Below are positions 50,362 through 61,514 of a stretch of 64,000 bases of DNA, piece by piece. A program made the translations under genes and the position numbers. Location: positions 124,001 through 188,000 of the forward strand of contig CAYJMG010000001.1 in assembly GCA_964371355.1 (NCBI GenBank). Reading direction: 5' to 3'. The notes beneath the pieces are model-generated. The model worked only from the letters and a program-made list of their open reading frames with translations. It searched no databases and was not told where the DNA came from. The stretch is from JACRBR01 sp964371355. Its GTDB lineage: Bacteria; Chloroflexota; Dehalococcoidia; DSTF01; JACRBR01. How positions within the stretch are numbered: position 1 is the stretch's first letter; every line of letters starts with the position of its first letter.

Positions 50362-53148
50362 ATGCGCACGAGCAAGACAGAGCAAACGTACCGAGGGTCG
50401 CTAGGGTGGGACGCGGTCGCACGTTCCACGCATTGCGTGGATTGCATGCCGGGGAACTGTCCGTACTACGTGTTCGTCAAAGACGGCGCGATCGTGGGCA
50501 CCGAACCGATCGGTGCGATCGCGTCGGTGGAGAACGGGCTCCCCGACCTCAACCCGATGGGGTGCCAGAAGGGCGCCGCGTGGCACCTCCTCCTCAAAGG
50601 GCAAGAGCGCGTGCTACAGCCGCTGAAGCGGGCGGGCGAGCGAGGCGAAGGAAAGTGGCAGCAGGTGAGCTGGGACCAGGCTCTCACCGAGATCGCCGAT
50701 CACCTGCTGGACGCGATCGAGGAGGTTGGCCCGGAGTCGATCATCCACGAGGGGACCCCGGCAGAGGGAGGTCTTCTGGCGATGATGCCGTTCAGCCGGC
50801 TCGCCAGTCTGCTGGGTGCCACTCGAACGGACGTCAACGCGGTGATCAACGACAACTCGCCGGGCACGTACCTAACCTACGGCAAGTTCGACCCCGTCAT
50901 CAGCATGGACGACATGTACCACGCGGAGCTGGTGATCTACGCGCACGTCAATCCCGCGTACACGATGATCCCTACCGCGCACATCGCTTCCGAGGCGCGG
51001 TACCGCGGCACCGAGATTGTGCTCGTTGCGCCCGACTGCAGCCCGTCGCACGTCCACGCGGACTACTTCGTACCGGTCAGGCCCGGCACGGATGCCGCGC
51101 TGGCGCTCGGCATGGCGCAGGTCATCATCGAGGAGGGCCTGTACAAGGAGGACTTCGCGAGCGAGCAGACCGACCTGCCCCTGCTCGTGCGGCGCGACAA
51201 CCAGCGTTTCCTGCGCGAGTCGGACATGGTCGAGGGCGGACGCGACGACCAGTTCTACTTCTGGGATGGCCAGAAGAACGCGCCGGCGCCCGCGCCACGG
51301 GAGACGCTCTCGTTGGGCGATGTGAAGCCTCTCCTCGCGGGTGAACACTCCGTGCGATTGAAGGACGGGACGGACGCACACATCGCGCCGGTGTTCCAGA
51401 TCGTGACCGAGATGCTCCGCGAGTACACGCCCGAGCAGGCGTCCCTCATTTGCGGCGTCCATCCGGACGTGATGCGCACGCTGGCCCGCAAGGCTGCATC
51501 CCGGCGCACGATGCTCGTCTGCGGCGCCACCGCGCAGAAGTACTATCACGGCGACCTGATGCTTCGTGCGTACCTGCTCGTGCTGGCCCTGACCGGGAAC
51601 TGGGGCCGCCATGGCACCGGTTCCTCGGAGTGGTCGACGGCGGGCTTCGACGGCCCGTTCATGTACGGCATGAAGCAGGGAGAAGGTGCTGAGGCGGCGC
51701 GGAAGGTCGTGCAACTCAAGGAGATGATGGCCGCATCACTCAAGCAGCAAGACCCGACGATGACCGATGAGATGGCGCACAACGGCCTGATGGAGCGGAT
51801 GGCCGCGAGCGGCGCCGGCGCCGGCATCCCGCCGGCCTTCCTCTGGTACTACCACTGGGGTTTCGCGGAGGACTGGGGCCGCCGCGAATGGAACGACCCG
51901 GCGATGACACGCCCGTTCGGCGAGTACGTGCAGGAGTCGGTGGACAGCGGGTGGTGGCAGGGCGTTGCACACCCCGGCCCGCAGTATCCACCGCGCGTCT
52001 ACATCGAGGTCGGGGGGAACGCGCTGCGGCGCACGCGCGGCGGCCGCAAGCGGCTACTTCGCACGCTGTGGCCGCAGCTGAAGTGCATCGTGTCCGTCGA
52101 CTGGCGCATGTCGACGACGGCCATGGCGTCCGACTACGTCTTGCCGGCCGCTCATCATTTCGAGAAGGTCACATTTCAGTTTCCAAACCCCTGGATGATG
52201 AACCTGACGATGGGCGACCGCATCGTCGAGCCGGCCGGAGACACGCGAAACGAAGTGTCCATCGCGCTCCTGCTGGCCCAGAAAGTGCAGGAACGAGCGC
52301 TGGCGCGCGAGACGCTCACGTCGCGCGACGCCGCCGGCACCGAGCGTCGACTCGACGACTTCGCGGAACAGTACACCGGGGGAGGGACACTGTGGATCGA
52401 CGAAGAGCAGATCGCGCAGGAGTGGGTGGAGGACAGCGCCGCCACCGGAAGCCTGCCGCCGGGCACGACTCTGGACATGCTTCGTGAGAAGGGGCACGTC
52501 CGTTTCACGGGCTGGGGCAACGGCCCGGGCGCGTACAGCCAGGCCTCGGACGTCAGGCAGGATGAAACGCACAACCCGCTCCGTTGGCATACGGAAGACA
52601 AGATCCCATATCCGACGCTCACACGACGCGCCCAGTTCTACATCGACCACCCGTGGTTCGTCGAGGCGGACGAAGCACTGCCGCGTCACAAGGAGAACCC
52701 TCCGCAAGGTGGAGATCATCCTTTCATGCTCACGAGCGGACACAGCCGCTGGAGCGTGCACTCGATGAACATCACCGACCGGCTGATCCAGCAGACACAC
52801 CGCGGCGCTCCGCATGTCGTGATCAATGACGCCGACGCGATGCGACTGCAGGTCGCGGACGGCGAAGACGTGGAGGTGCTGAACGATCTGGGTTCCTTTG
52901 TCGTGGCGGCGAAGGTATCGCCGTCGGTCCGGCCCGGACAGGTGATCTCATACAACGGCTGGGAACCGTACATGTACAAGTCGTGGGACAGCGCCGCGGA
53001 CCTGGAGCCGGGGATGGTGAAGTGGCTGCACTTCGCGGGCGGCTACGGCCATCTGCGCTATCGGCCTTTGCAGTGGCAGCCCGTGCCGTTCGACCGCGGC
53101 GTCCGCGTCGACCTGCGCCGGGCGGCCGGCTTAGCGGTGGAGGCATAG
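50362..53148 (+). CDS. Second molybdopterin oxidoreductase alpha subunit (ethylbenzene dehydrogenase/DMSO reductase type), orphan
   Basis: A 928-residue Mo-enzyme subunit. The FS0 ligands fit H24, C28, C33 (STHCVDCMPGNC) and C68 (MGCQKGAA), the H-x3-C-x4-C-x34-C pattern of EbdA-like proteins. The likely Mo-ligand Asp is D164 in VINDNSPG. It lacks a Tat signal, so it is cytoplasmic unless carried by a partner, and no Fe-S subunit gene accompanies it; the nearest one is the NxrB-like gene 3.3 kb upstream. The gene sits between an SDR and an acyl-CoA dehydrogenase, pointing to a metabolic role on an organic substrate. ATG 50362 follows GGGAGG. Confidence 0.85.
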   Translation: MRTSKTEQTYRGSLGWDAVARSTHCVDCMPGNCPYYVFVKDGAIVGTEPIGAIASVENGLPDLNPMGCQKGAAWHLLLKGQERVLQPLKRAGERGEGKWQQVSWDQALTEIADHLLDAIEEVGPESIIHEGTPAEGGLLAMMPFSRLASLLGATRTDVNAVINDNSPGTYLTYGKFDPVISMDDMYHAELVIYAHVNPAYTMIPTAHIASEARYRGTEIVLVAPDCSPSHVHADYFVPVRPGTDAALALGMAQVIIEEGLYKEDFASEQTDLPLLVRRDNQRFLRESDMVEGGRDDQFYFWDGQKNAPAPAPRETLSLGDVKPLLAGEHSVRLKDGTDAHIAPVFQIVTEMLREYTPEQASLICGVHPDVMRTLARKAASRRTMLVCGATAQKYYHGDLMLRAYLLVLALTGNWGRHGTGSSEWSTAGFDGPFMYGMKQGEGAEAARKVVQLKEMMAASLKQQDPTMTDEMAHNGLMERMAASGAGAGIPPAFLWYYHWGFAEDWGRREWNDPAMTRPFGEYVQESVDSGWWQGVAHPGPQYPPRVYIEVGGNALRRTRGGRKRLLRTLWPQLKCIVSVDWRMSTTAMASDYVLPAAHHFEKVTFQFPNPWMMNLTMGDRIVEPAGDTRNEVSIALLLAQKVQERALARETLTSRDAAGTERRLDDFAEQYTGGGTLWIDEEQIAQEWVEDSAATGSLPPGTTLDMLREKGHVRFTGWGNGPGAYSQASDVRQDETHNPLRWHTEDKIPYPTLTRRAQFYIDHPWFVEADEALPRHKENPPQGGDHPFMLTSGHSRWSVHSMNITDRLIQQTHRGAPHVVINDADAMRLQVADGEDVEVLNDLGSFVVAAKVSPSVRPGQVISYNGWEPYMYKSWDSAADLEPGMVKWLHFAGGYGHLRYRPLQWQPVPFDRGVRVDLRRAAGLAVEA

Positions 53149-53149
53149 G

Positions 53150-54391
53150 ATGGCGTACACACCCGACACGTCAGACCTGACCAGCGAGCAAGTCGCGCTG
53201 AAGCAGCAGGCCCACCGCTTCGCGGGCGAGGTGCTGCGCCCAGCTGGCGCCGAGATCGACGCCCTCTCGGCGGACGATGCGATCGCCGCCGGCTCCCCGC
53301 TGTGGGAGGTGCTGCGGAAGGCATACCAGGCGGGGTACCACGCGCGCAGCCTGCCGCCGCAGTACGGCGGCGCCGAGCTGGGCCCGTTGGAGTCGCACCT
53401 GGTCGGTGAGGAGTTCGGCTGGGGCAGCGCCGGGCTGGCGATCGCCCTTGGCGCCGCGGGTATGCCGTTCATGTTCGCCGCCATGAGCGGGCATCCCGAC
53501 CTCATCCGCGAGATCGTCGTGCCGTTCGCGGAGGACCGCGAGGGCAAGTACATCGGCTGCTGGCCCGGGACCGAGCCGAACCACGGCTCGGACACCATCT
53601 ATGCGACGGGCGAGTTCGCCAGCGCGGGCATCCACATGGACTGCATCGCCCGTAAGGACGGCGACGAATGGGTGATCAACGGCCAGAAGTCGGCCTGGGT
53701 CTCCAACGGCACCATAGCGACGCACGCGCTGCTCTGGGTGTGCGTGTACCCGGACCAGGGCATGAACGGCAACGCCTACATCGTCGTGCCCCTGGACCTG
53801 CCGGGCGTGTCGCGCGGCAAACCCACGAACAAGACTGGGCAGCGCGCCCTGAACCAGGGCGAGATCTTCTTCGAGGACGTGCGCGTCCCCACCCACTACA
53901 TGGTGGTGCCGCCCGAGGCCATGCCCGTGCTCACGCCGCGCCTGTTCGGCATGACGAACGCCGCCATGTCGACAACCTTCGTCGGCGTCGCGCGCGCGGC
54001 CTTCGAGGAAGCGCTGGCCTACTGCGAGCAACGTGTGCAGGGCGGCGTGCCCATCGCCCGGCACCAGCTCGTGCAACGAAAGCTGTTCGAGATGTTCACG
54101 AAGGTCGAGGCGGCGCGCGCGCTGTCGCGCAAGGCATCGCTGCGGCTGCAGACGGGCCTCCCGACGCACCACTACTCCATGGCGGCGAAGGTCTTCTGCA
54201 CACAGACGGCGCTCGAGGTCGCGTCCGACGCGGTGCAGCTCCACGGCGGCATGGGGCTGGTGCGCGGCGTGCTCGTCGAGCAGCTCGTGCGCGACGCGAG
54301 GGCCGCACTCATCGAGGACGGCGCGAACGACATCCTGGCCCTGGTCGGGGCGCGGGAGCTGTTCCAGCAGCCTCTCCGCGCCACCGCCTGA
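53150..54391 (+). CDS. Acyl-CoA dehydrogenase
   Basis: A 413-residue flavoprotein of the acyl-CoA dehydrogenase family. The FAD loop region is CWPGTEPNHGSDT and WVINGQKSAWVSNG; the C-terminal helical bundle has VQLHGGMGLVRGVLVEQLVRDARAALIEDGAND with the catalytic-type Glu in LIEDGAN. Together these give alpha,beta-dehydrogenation of an acyl-CoA, electrons going to ETF. ATG is two bases after the Mo gene stop, so they are co-transcribed. Confidence 0.9.
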   Translation: MAYTPDTSDLTSEQVALKQQAHRFAGEVLRPAGAEIDALSADDAIAAGSPLWEVLRKAYQAGYHARSLPPQYGGAELGPLESHLVGEEFGWGSAGLAIALGAAGMPFMFAAMSGHPDLIREIVVPFAEDREGKYIGCWPGTEPNHGSDTIYATGEFASAGIHMDCIARKDGDEWVINGQKSAWVSNGTIATHALLWVCVYPDQGMNGNAYIVVPLDLPGVSRGKPTNKTGQRALNQGEIFFEDVRVPTHYMVVPPEAMPVLTPRLFGMTNAAMSTTFVGVARAAFEEALAYCEQRVQGGVPIARHQLVQRKLFEMFTKVEAARALSRKASLRLQTGLPTHHYSMAAKVFCTQTALEVASDAVQLHGGMGLVRGVLVEQLVRDARAALIEDGANDILALVGARELFQQPLRATA

Positions 54392-54439
54392 GGGCCAGGG
54401 ACAAGAAACGCACCGGGAGACGCAGAAGGAGGACAGACG

Positions 54440-55174
54440 ATGACGCAACCGATTAGCATGCCGTGGTCAGCACCCGTCTTCGCGAAGCCGCCCCACCGGT
54501 GGCAGGGCGTCCGGATGGTCGCCTTCCCGTTCACGCCGCGCCCGGGCGCAGCCGAGCGCATCCTGCCGCCGGGCATGGAGCGCGCCGATGGGCCGGGCAT
54601 CATCACGCTGCTCAGCTATCCCCAGACCGAGAACATCCACCCGTACAACGAACTCGTGGTGCTCGTGCCCGTCCGCGTCGACGGCATGGCGGGCAACTAC
54701 GTGCCGTACATCTACGTGACGACGGACGAGGCGCTGATTGCCGGCCGTGAAATTGCGGGATTCCCGAAGAAGATCGCGCAGATCGAGTGGGATCGTGTCG
54801 ACGGCCGCATCCGCGGCTCGGTGGCCCGCTGGGGCAAGACGATCTTCACGGTCGAAGGCACCGTGCAGGGGCCGATGCCTGGCGACGGCGCCGCTCGCAG
54901 CCCGGCCGCCGGCGCGCCGACGTTCAACTACAAGCTCATCCCCGATCCGGCGGGCAATATCGAGATCGAGGAGATCACGAAGACGCGATTCGACGTCGTG
55001 CCGCGGGAGCAGGAAGTCGGCCAGGCCAGGCTGCACTGCGGGCCGTCCGACCTGGACCCGCTGGCCGACCTCGTCCCGGACACCGAGGGGCCAATGATGG
55101 TGATGACCTGCGACGCCACCATCCCCGCCGGCGAGGTCCTGAAGCGCATCGCCCGCAAGGAGCTGGTCGCGTGA
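54440..55174 (+). CDS. Acetoacetate decarboxylase-family protein
   Basis: A 244-residue protein with the ADC fold. YNELVVLVPVRV carries E71 and REIAGFPKKIAQ carries the Lys pair (K110/K111), where the first aligns with the Schiff-base Lys115 of clostridial ADC. Family members decarboxylate acetoacetate or, in ADC-like branches, act as aldolase-dehydratases on keto acids. The context (SDR, acyl-CoA dehydrogenase, amidohydrolase) suggests work on a keto acid or diketone intermediate. Confidence 0.82.
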   Translation: MTQPISMPWSAPVFAKPPHRWQGVRMVAFPFTPRPGAAERILPPGMERADGPGIITLLSYPQTENIHPYNELVVLVPVRVDGMAGNYVPYIYVTTDEALIAGREIAGFPKKIAQIEWDRVDGRIRGSVARWGKTIFTVEGTVQGPMPGDGAARSPAAGAPTFNYKLIPDPAGNIEIEEITKTRFDVVPREQEVGQARLHCGPSDLDPLADLVPDTEGPMMVMTCDATIPAGEVLKRIARKELVA

Positions 55175-55226
55175 ACGGACGCGCACGCACACAACCGGCG
55201 GACACCGCGAGCGAGTGAGCGGGATC

Positions 55227-56120
55227 ATGCCACGAGCCATCGACGTCCACGTCCACGCACCCTACGAACGGCGCCAGGCGTCTGCCGGCGCCTCGTCGAA
55301 GCTGGCGCAGGTCGCGCAGGCGGCCCAGGCCTACTTCCGTTCCGGCCCCGCGCCGAAGACGGCGGACGAAATGGCCGGTTACTACGAGGAACGTGACATC
55401 TTCGGCGTCCTGCTGGCCGAGAACTGGGAGTCGACCAGCGGCATGCCGCCCATCAGCAACGATTTCATCGCCGGCATCGTCCGCTCCCACCCGAAGCGGT
55501 TCATCGGCTTCTGCTCGGTCGACCCGTGGCAGGGTCGCAAGGCGCTGGACGAGCTGCGGCGCAGCGCACAGGATCTCGGCTTGCGCGGAGTGAAGTTCCA
55601 TCCGTCGCTGCAGGAGTTCTACCCCAGCGATCCGCGCGTCCGGCCGATGTTCGAGGAGTGCGCGCGCCTCAACCTGCCGGTCCTCATCCACACGGGCATG
55701 ACGGGTTTCGGCGCGGGCCTGCCCGGAGGCGCTGGCATGCGCACCAAGTATTGCGCCCCCATCCCGCACATCGACGACCTCGCTGCGGACATCCCCGAGC
55801 TGACCATCATCATGGCCCACCCGGCGTTCCCCTGGGTCGACGAGCAGATCGCGGTGCTCCTGCAAAAGGGCAACGTGTTCATGGACATCTCAGGCTGGTC
55901 GCCGAAGTACTTCCAGCCGCAGCTCGTCCACTATGCGAACACACTGCTGCAGGACAAGGTGATGTTCGGCTCGGACTTCCCGCAGATCACGCCGGACCGC
56001 TGGCTGGCAGACTTTGCCGCCGCGCCCTTCCGCGACGAGGTGCGCGAGAAGATCCTGTGGCGGAACGCGGACCGCGTCCTCGGCCTGGGCTTCGCGGCCG
56101 GCCTCGATCCCGGCTCCTGA
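55227..56120 (+). CDS. Amidohydrolase-2 family metal-dependent hydrolase (ACMSD-like)
   Basis: A 297-residue TIM-barrel hydrolase of the amidohydrolase_2 group. Metal ligands are visible: DVHVHAP (HxH), LIHTGMT, IMAHPAFPW and the Asp in MFGSDFPQI. Relatives decarboxylate or hydrolyse aromatic and keto acids. ATG 55227 is preferred over GTG 55215, which has no ribosome-binding site. It ends the operon; its stop faces the ppsA stop. Confidence 0.85.
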   Translation: MPRAIDVHVHAPYERRQASAGASSKLAQVAQAAQAYFRSGPAPKTADEMAGYYEERDIFGVLLAENWESTSGMPPISNDFIAGIVRSHPKRFIGFCSVDPWQGRKALDELRRSAQDLGLRGVKFHPSLQEFYPSDPRVRPMFEECARLNLPVLIHTGMTGFGAGLPGGAGMRTKYCAPIPHIDDLAADIPELTIIMAHPAFPWVDEQIAVLLQKGNVFMDISGWSPKYFQPQLVHYANTLLQDKVMFGSDFPQITPDRWLADFAAAPFRDEVREKILWRNADRVLGLGFAAGLDPGS

Positions 56121-56179
56121 GGCCAAGGCCTGCGCTCCGCCTTTCGGACGGACGCACCGGGGCCGGCGCCGGTCATGGA

Positions 56180-58453
56180 TCAGCGGGTGGAAGCGAGCAT
56201 GATGCGGCGTTCGGCCGCGGCTACGTTGTAGCGGGCCACGTCGATCGCGTCCGGGTTCACGGAGATCGAGCCGATCCCGTAGCGCACCAGCATCTCCGCA
56301 TATTCCGGGTACACCGACGGCGCCTGTCCGCAGATCGATGAGCGCAGGCCCAGGCGGTTGCACGCGTCGACGATCGCGCGGATCGCCGACGTCACGGCGA
56401 GATCGCGCTCGTCGAACAGGGGCGCCAGCGTCTCGTTGTCGCGGTCGACGCCCAGCATGAGCTGCGTCAGGTCGTTGGAGCCGATCGATACGCCGGCGAT
56501 GCCGAGCTTCGCGTACTCGTCGAGCCGGTATACGACGGAGGGCACCTCGGCCATGATCCACAGCTCGAAGTCGCTCTCTGCCGTGAGGCCCGACTCGTCG
56601 ATGATGGCCTTGCAGGATCGAAGCTCGGAGAGCGTGCGCACGAACGGCAGCATCAGGTGGACGTTCGGGAAGTCCGCGCGGACACGCCGCAGCACCGCCA
56701 GCTCCAGGCGGAACGCCTCGGGGTCGCGCACGTAGCGGTACACGCCGCGCAGCCCGATCATCGGGTTCTCTTCGTGGGGCTCGTACTCGTCGCCGCCCTG
56801 CAGCCCACGGAACTCGTTCGTGCGGAAGTCGGTCGAGCGGTAGATCACCGGCCGCGGCGCGAAGGCCTCGCCGAAGATCCGGAGCTGCGCGGCCATGCGC
56901 TCGATGAACTCCTGGCCACGGCCCTGCTCGATGAGCCGGCGTGGGTGCACGCCGTCGAGTGCGCTGAGCAGCATGAACTCCGCCCGCAGCAAGCCCACGC
57001 CGTCAACGTGGCGCCTGGCAACCTCGCGGGCCATCTCCGGCTGGGCGAGATTCACCATCACCTTCGTGCCCGTCACGATTCGAGCCGGCTCCGCGGCGGC
57101 CGTGGCCGGGCCGGATACGGGCGTCTCCAGCGCCACCGCCCCCTCGAGGACGGACCCCGCGCCGGCGTTCACTGTCACCGTCGCCCCGTCCTTCAGCACG
57201 GACATGGCGCCGCGCGCGCCGACGATACACGGCAGGCCCATCTCGCGCGAGACGATCGCCGCGTGCGAGGTCATGCCGCCGCTCTCGGTGACCAAGGCCC
57301 CGGCGCGCCGCATGAACGGCACCCAGTCCGGCGATGTCATCGTCGCGACCAGCACGTCTCCCTGCCGCAGCGCGTCGGCGTCTGCGATCTCGTGCGCGAT
57401 ACGCACGGCGCCTACGGCGGTACCGGGACTGGCGCACATGCCGTGGACAAGCACCGTGGCGTGGCCGTCCACGCCGGGCGGCGGGGCCGTGTGGCGGGGC
57501 AGCGTCGTAATGGGCCGCGACTGCACCAGGTACACCGTCCCATCCTCGATCGCCCACTCGATGTCCTGCGGCGTGGCGTAGTGCGATTCGTCACGCCGGA
57601 CGAGGTCGGCAACGGCATGCACCTCTTCGTCGGTAAGCACGCGGCCATCGGCCCGCGCCGGATCGAGGGGGACCTCGGCCGTACGCCCTTCGCCGTCACG
57701 CGTGAGCATGAACCCCTTGTGGCCGATGTGCACGTCGTCCAGCGCCAGGTCGGCCTTCGCCACCAGGTAGCGGTCCGGCTCGACCTGCCCGCCGACCACG
57801 ACCTCGCCCAGGCCCCAGGCGGCCTCGATCACCATGTTGCCGGCAGCACCGGACGCCGGATCGACCGAGAAGGCCACGCCCGACTTCCCCGCGTTCACCA
57901 TCTTCTGCACGATGACGGCGATCTCCGGCTCGCCCGGCAGCTCCAGACGCTTTCGATAGAAGATCACACGCGGGCTGTACAGCGATGCCCAGACCTCGCG
58001 GACACGCGCGATGAGATCCTCGTCGCCGCTCACGTTCAGGTAGCTGCGGTTCATGCCGGCGAAGGACGCCGCCGCCGTATCCTCCATCGTCGCCGACGAC
58101 CGTACGGCGACCAGCGCCGGTCCGTCGTCACCGAGTGCGCGATACGCGGCCACGACGGCGGCGCGGACACCCGCGGGCACGTCACCCGCCGCGATGCGCG
58201 ACTGGATCCGCTCGGCCGCCCCCTCCAGCGCGGCCCGGTCGGCGATGTCCACCCGGTCGATCTCGTCCTGGATGTACGCCCGCAGGCCCGTGACCTCGAC
58301 GAACTCGCGGAACGCCGCCGCGGTGACAGCGAAGCCCGGCGGCACGGGAAGGCCCGCGCGCGTCATCTCGCCCAGGTTGGCGCCTTTGCCGCCGGCCACG
58401 GCAGTGTCGTCCTTCACGAGATCGCCGAACCAGCGGATGTAGTCGTCGGTCAT
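56180..58453 (-). CDS. ppsA: Phosphoenolpyruvate synthase
   Basis: A 757-residue enzyme converting pyruvate and ATP to phosphoenolpyruvate, AMP and phosphate, the gluconeogenic entry. Nucleotide-binding domain (about 1-340) has VAGGKGANLGEM and AVRSSATMEDTAAASFAGM; the swivelling phospho-His is in GGMTSHAAIVSREMGLPCIVG (about 420); the PEP domain ends with the catalytic Cys in RSSICGQAPS. Length fits PpsA (about 790) rather than PPDK (870). It faces the acyl-CoA synthetase operon across 284 bp. Confidence 0.93.
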   Translation of the reverse strand: MTDDYIRWFGDLVKDDTAVAGGKGANLGEMTRAGLPVPPGFAVTAAAFREFVEVTGLRAYIQDEIDRVDIADRAALEGAAERIQSRIAAGDVPAGVRAAVVAAYRALGDDGPALVAVRSSATMEDTAAASFAGMNRSYLNVSGDEDLIARVREVWASLYSPRVIFYRKRLELPGEPEIAVIVQKMVNAGKSGVAFSVDPASGAAGNMVIEAAWGLGEVVVGGQVEPDRYLVAKADLALDDVHIGHKGFMLTRDGEGRTAEVPLDPARADGRVLTDEEVHAVADLVRRDESHYATPQDIEWAIEDGTVYLVQSRPITTLPRHTAPPPGVDGHATVLVHGMCASPGTAVGAVRIAHEIADADALRQGDVLVATMTSPDWVPFMRRAGALVTESGGMTSHAAIVSREMGLPCIVGARGAMSVLKDGATVTVNAGAGSVLEGAVALETPVSGPATAAAEPARIVTGTKVMVNLAQPEMAREVARRHVDGVGLLRAEFMLLSALDGVHPRRLIEQGRGQEFIERMAAQLRIFGEAFAPRPVIYRSTDFRTNEFRGLQGGDEYEPHEENPMIGLRGVYRYVRDPEAFRLELAVLRRVRADFPNVHLMLPFVRTLSELRSCKAIIDESGLTAESDFELWIMAEVPSVVYRLDEYAKLGIAGVSIGSNDLTQLMLGVDRDNETLAPLFDERDLAVTSAIRAIVDACNRLGLRSSICGQAPSVYPEYAEMLVRYGIGSISVNPDAIDVARYNVAAAERRIMLASTR

Positions 58454-58737
58454 ACCTCACCACCTGTCCCGTGGAGCATCGGCCCCGAGGCCGGCGCGCG
58501 AGAGGACGCGGCGTCTCGCATCCATTCCGGCGCGGGCGCCATGCGCCAACGTACGGCGGCGTCACGCGCCACAGCAGTGCCAGTCGGACTCTCACCATAG
58601 CGCCGAACGTCACGGCGTTGCATCAATCAGCGCGCACCGGCCGAACGTACGTCGCCTCGGTGCGTTCGGCTCTTGCGAGCCTCGTGTCGCACCCGTGACA
58701 CTCCCGGGAGTTACGCAGCCGTCGCGAGGAGGCCACC

Positions 58738-60509
<1,772 letters not shown>

Positions 60510-60513
<4 letters not shown>

Positions 60514-61514
60514 CCACGCATGCCCCCGCGAGCGTGACCTCCGACCCGCCCGAGCGCGAGCTTGCGCTGACACGGCTCGAAGAAATGCTGCGCATCCGGC
60601 GGTTCGAGGAGAAGGCGGCCGAGCTGTACCAGGCGGGCAAGATCCGCGGCTTCCTGCACCTCTACATCGGCGAGGAGGCGGTGGCCGTCGGCGCGATGGC
60701 CGCCCTTAACGCCGACGACGCGGTCGTCGCGACATACCGCGACCACGGGCATGCGCTGGCCCGCGGGATCCCTGCCGGGTCGCTGATGGCGGAGATGTAC
60801 GGCAAGGCGAACGGCTGCAGCCGCGGCCGCGGCGGCTCCATGCACTTCTTCGACGCGAGCCGGCGCTTCTATGGGGGCTATGCGATCGTCAGCGGCGGCC
60901 TGCCGATCGCCGTCGGCCTGGCGCTGGCGGATAAGATGCGCGGCCTCGATCGCGTCACTGCCTGCTTCTTCGGCGAGGGGGCCGCGGCCGAGGGCGAGTT
61001 CCACGAGTCGCTGAACCTGGCCGAGCTGTGGCAGTTGCCGGTGCTGTTTCTGTGCGAGAACAACCTGTACGCCATGGGGACCGCGCTCGAGCGTTCGGAG
61101 TCGGAGACGAGCATCGCCACGAAGGCCGCGTCATACCGCGTGCCGGCTGAGACCGTCGACGGGATGGAGGTGCTGGCGGTCGAGGCGGCGACGCGCGCTG
61201 CGGCTGATGCGGTGAGAGGCGGCGGCGGGCCGCGGCTGATCGAGTTCCAGACCTACCGCTTCCGCGCGCACTCGATGTCGGACCCGGACCTGTACCGGGC
61301 GAAGGAGGAGATCGAGCGGTGGAAGGAGCGCGATCCGATCACGCTGTTCGAGCGGAGGCTCCGCGACTGGAATCAACTCAGCGATGACGACCTGGCCGGC
61401 ATCAACGAACGGGTGCGAGCGCTCGTCGACGCGGCGGTGGCGGAGGCCGAGGCGGGGCCGTGGGAGGCCGTCGAGGATCTCGAGCGGTACGTGATGAGCG
61501 ACGGAGAGCCATGA
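60510..61514 (+). CDS. 2-oxoacid (pyruvate/acetoin) dehydrogenase E1 alpha subunit
   Basis: A 334-residue thiamine-diphosphate subunit. RGFLHLYIGEEAVAVGA, RGRGGSMHFFDASRRFYGGYAIVSGGLPIAVG and the ThDP loop FFGEGAAAEGEFHESLNLAELWQLPVLFLCENN are diagnostic of the PDH/AcoA E1 alpha family; HSMSDPDLYR is the phosphorylation-loop equivalent. It forms a heterotetramer with the E1 beta encoded at 62599. Pyruvate or acetoin are both possible substrates. GTG 60510 overlaps the acsA stop and has GGAGGA upstream. Confidence 0.9.

Noticed and set aside
56156..56173. GC-rich near-palindrome between the convergent amidohydrolase and ppsA genes
   Set aside because: The stem has a mismatch, there is no U tract, and similar GC-rich symmetry is expected by chance at this composition; not called as a terminator.
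58454..58737. CGAACGTACG-like words repeated in the ppsA/acsA divergent region
   Set aside because: Three loosely similar words occur, but spacing and orientation are irregular; too weak to call operator sites.
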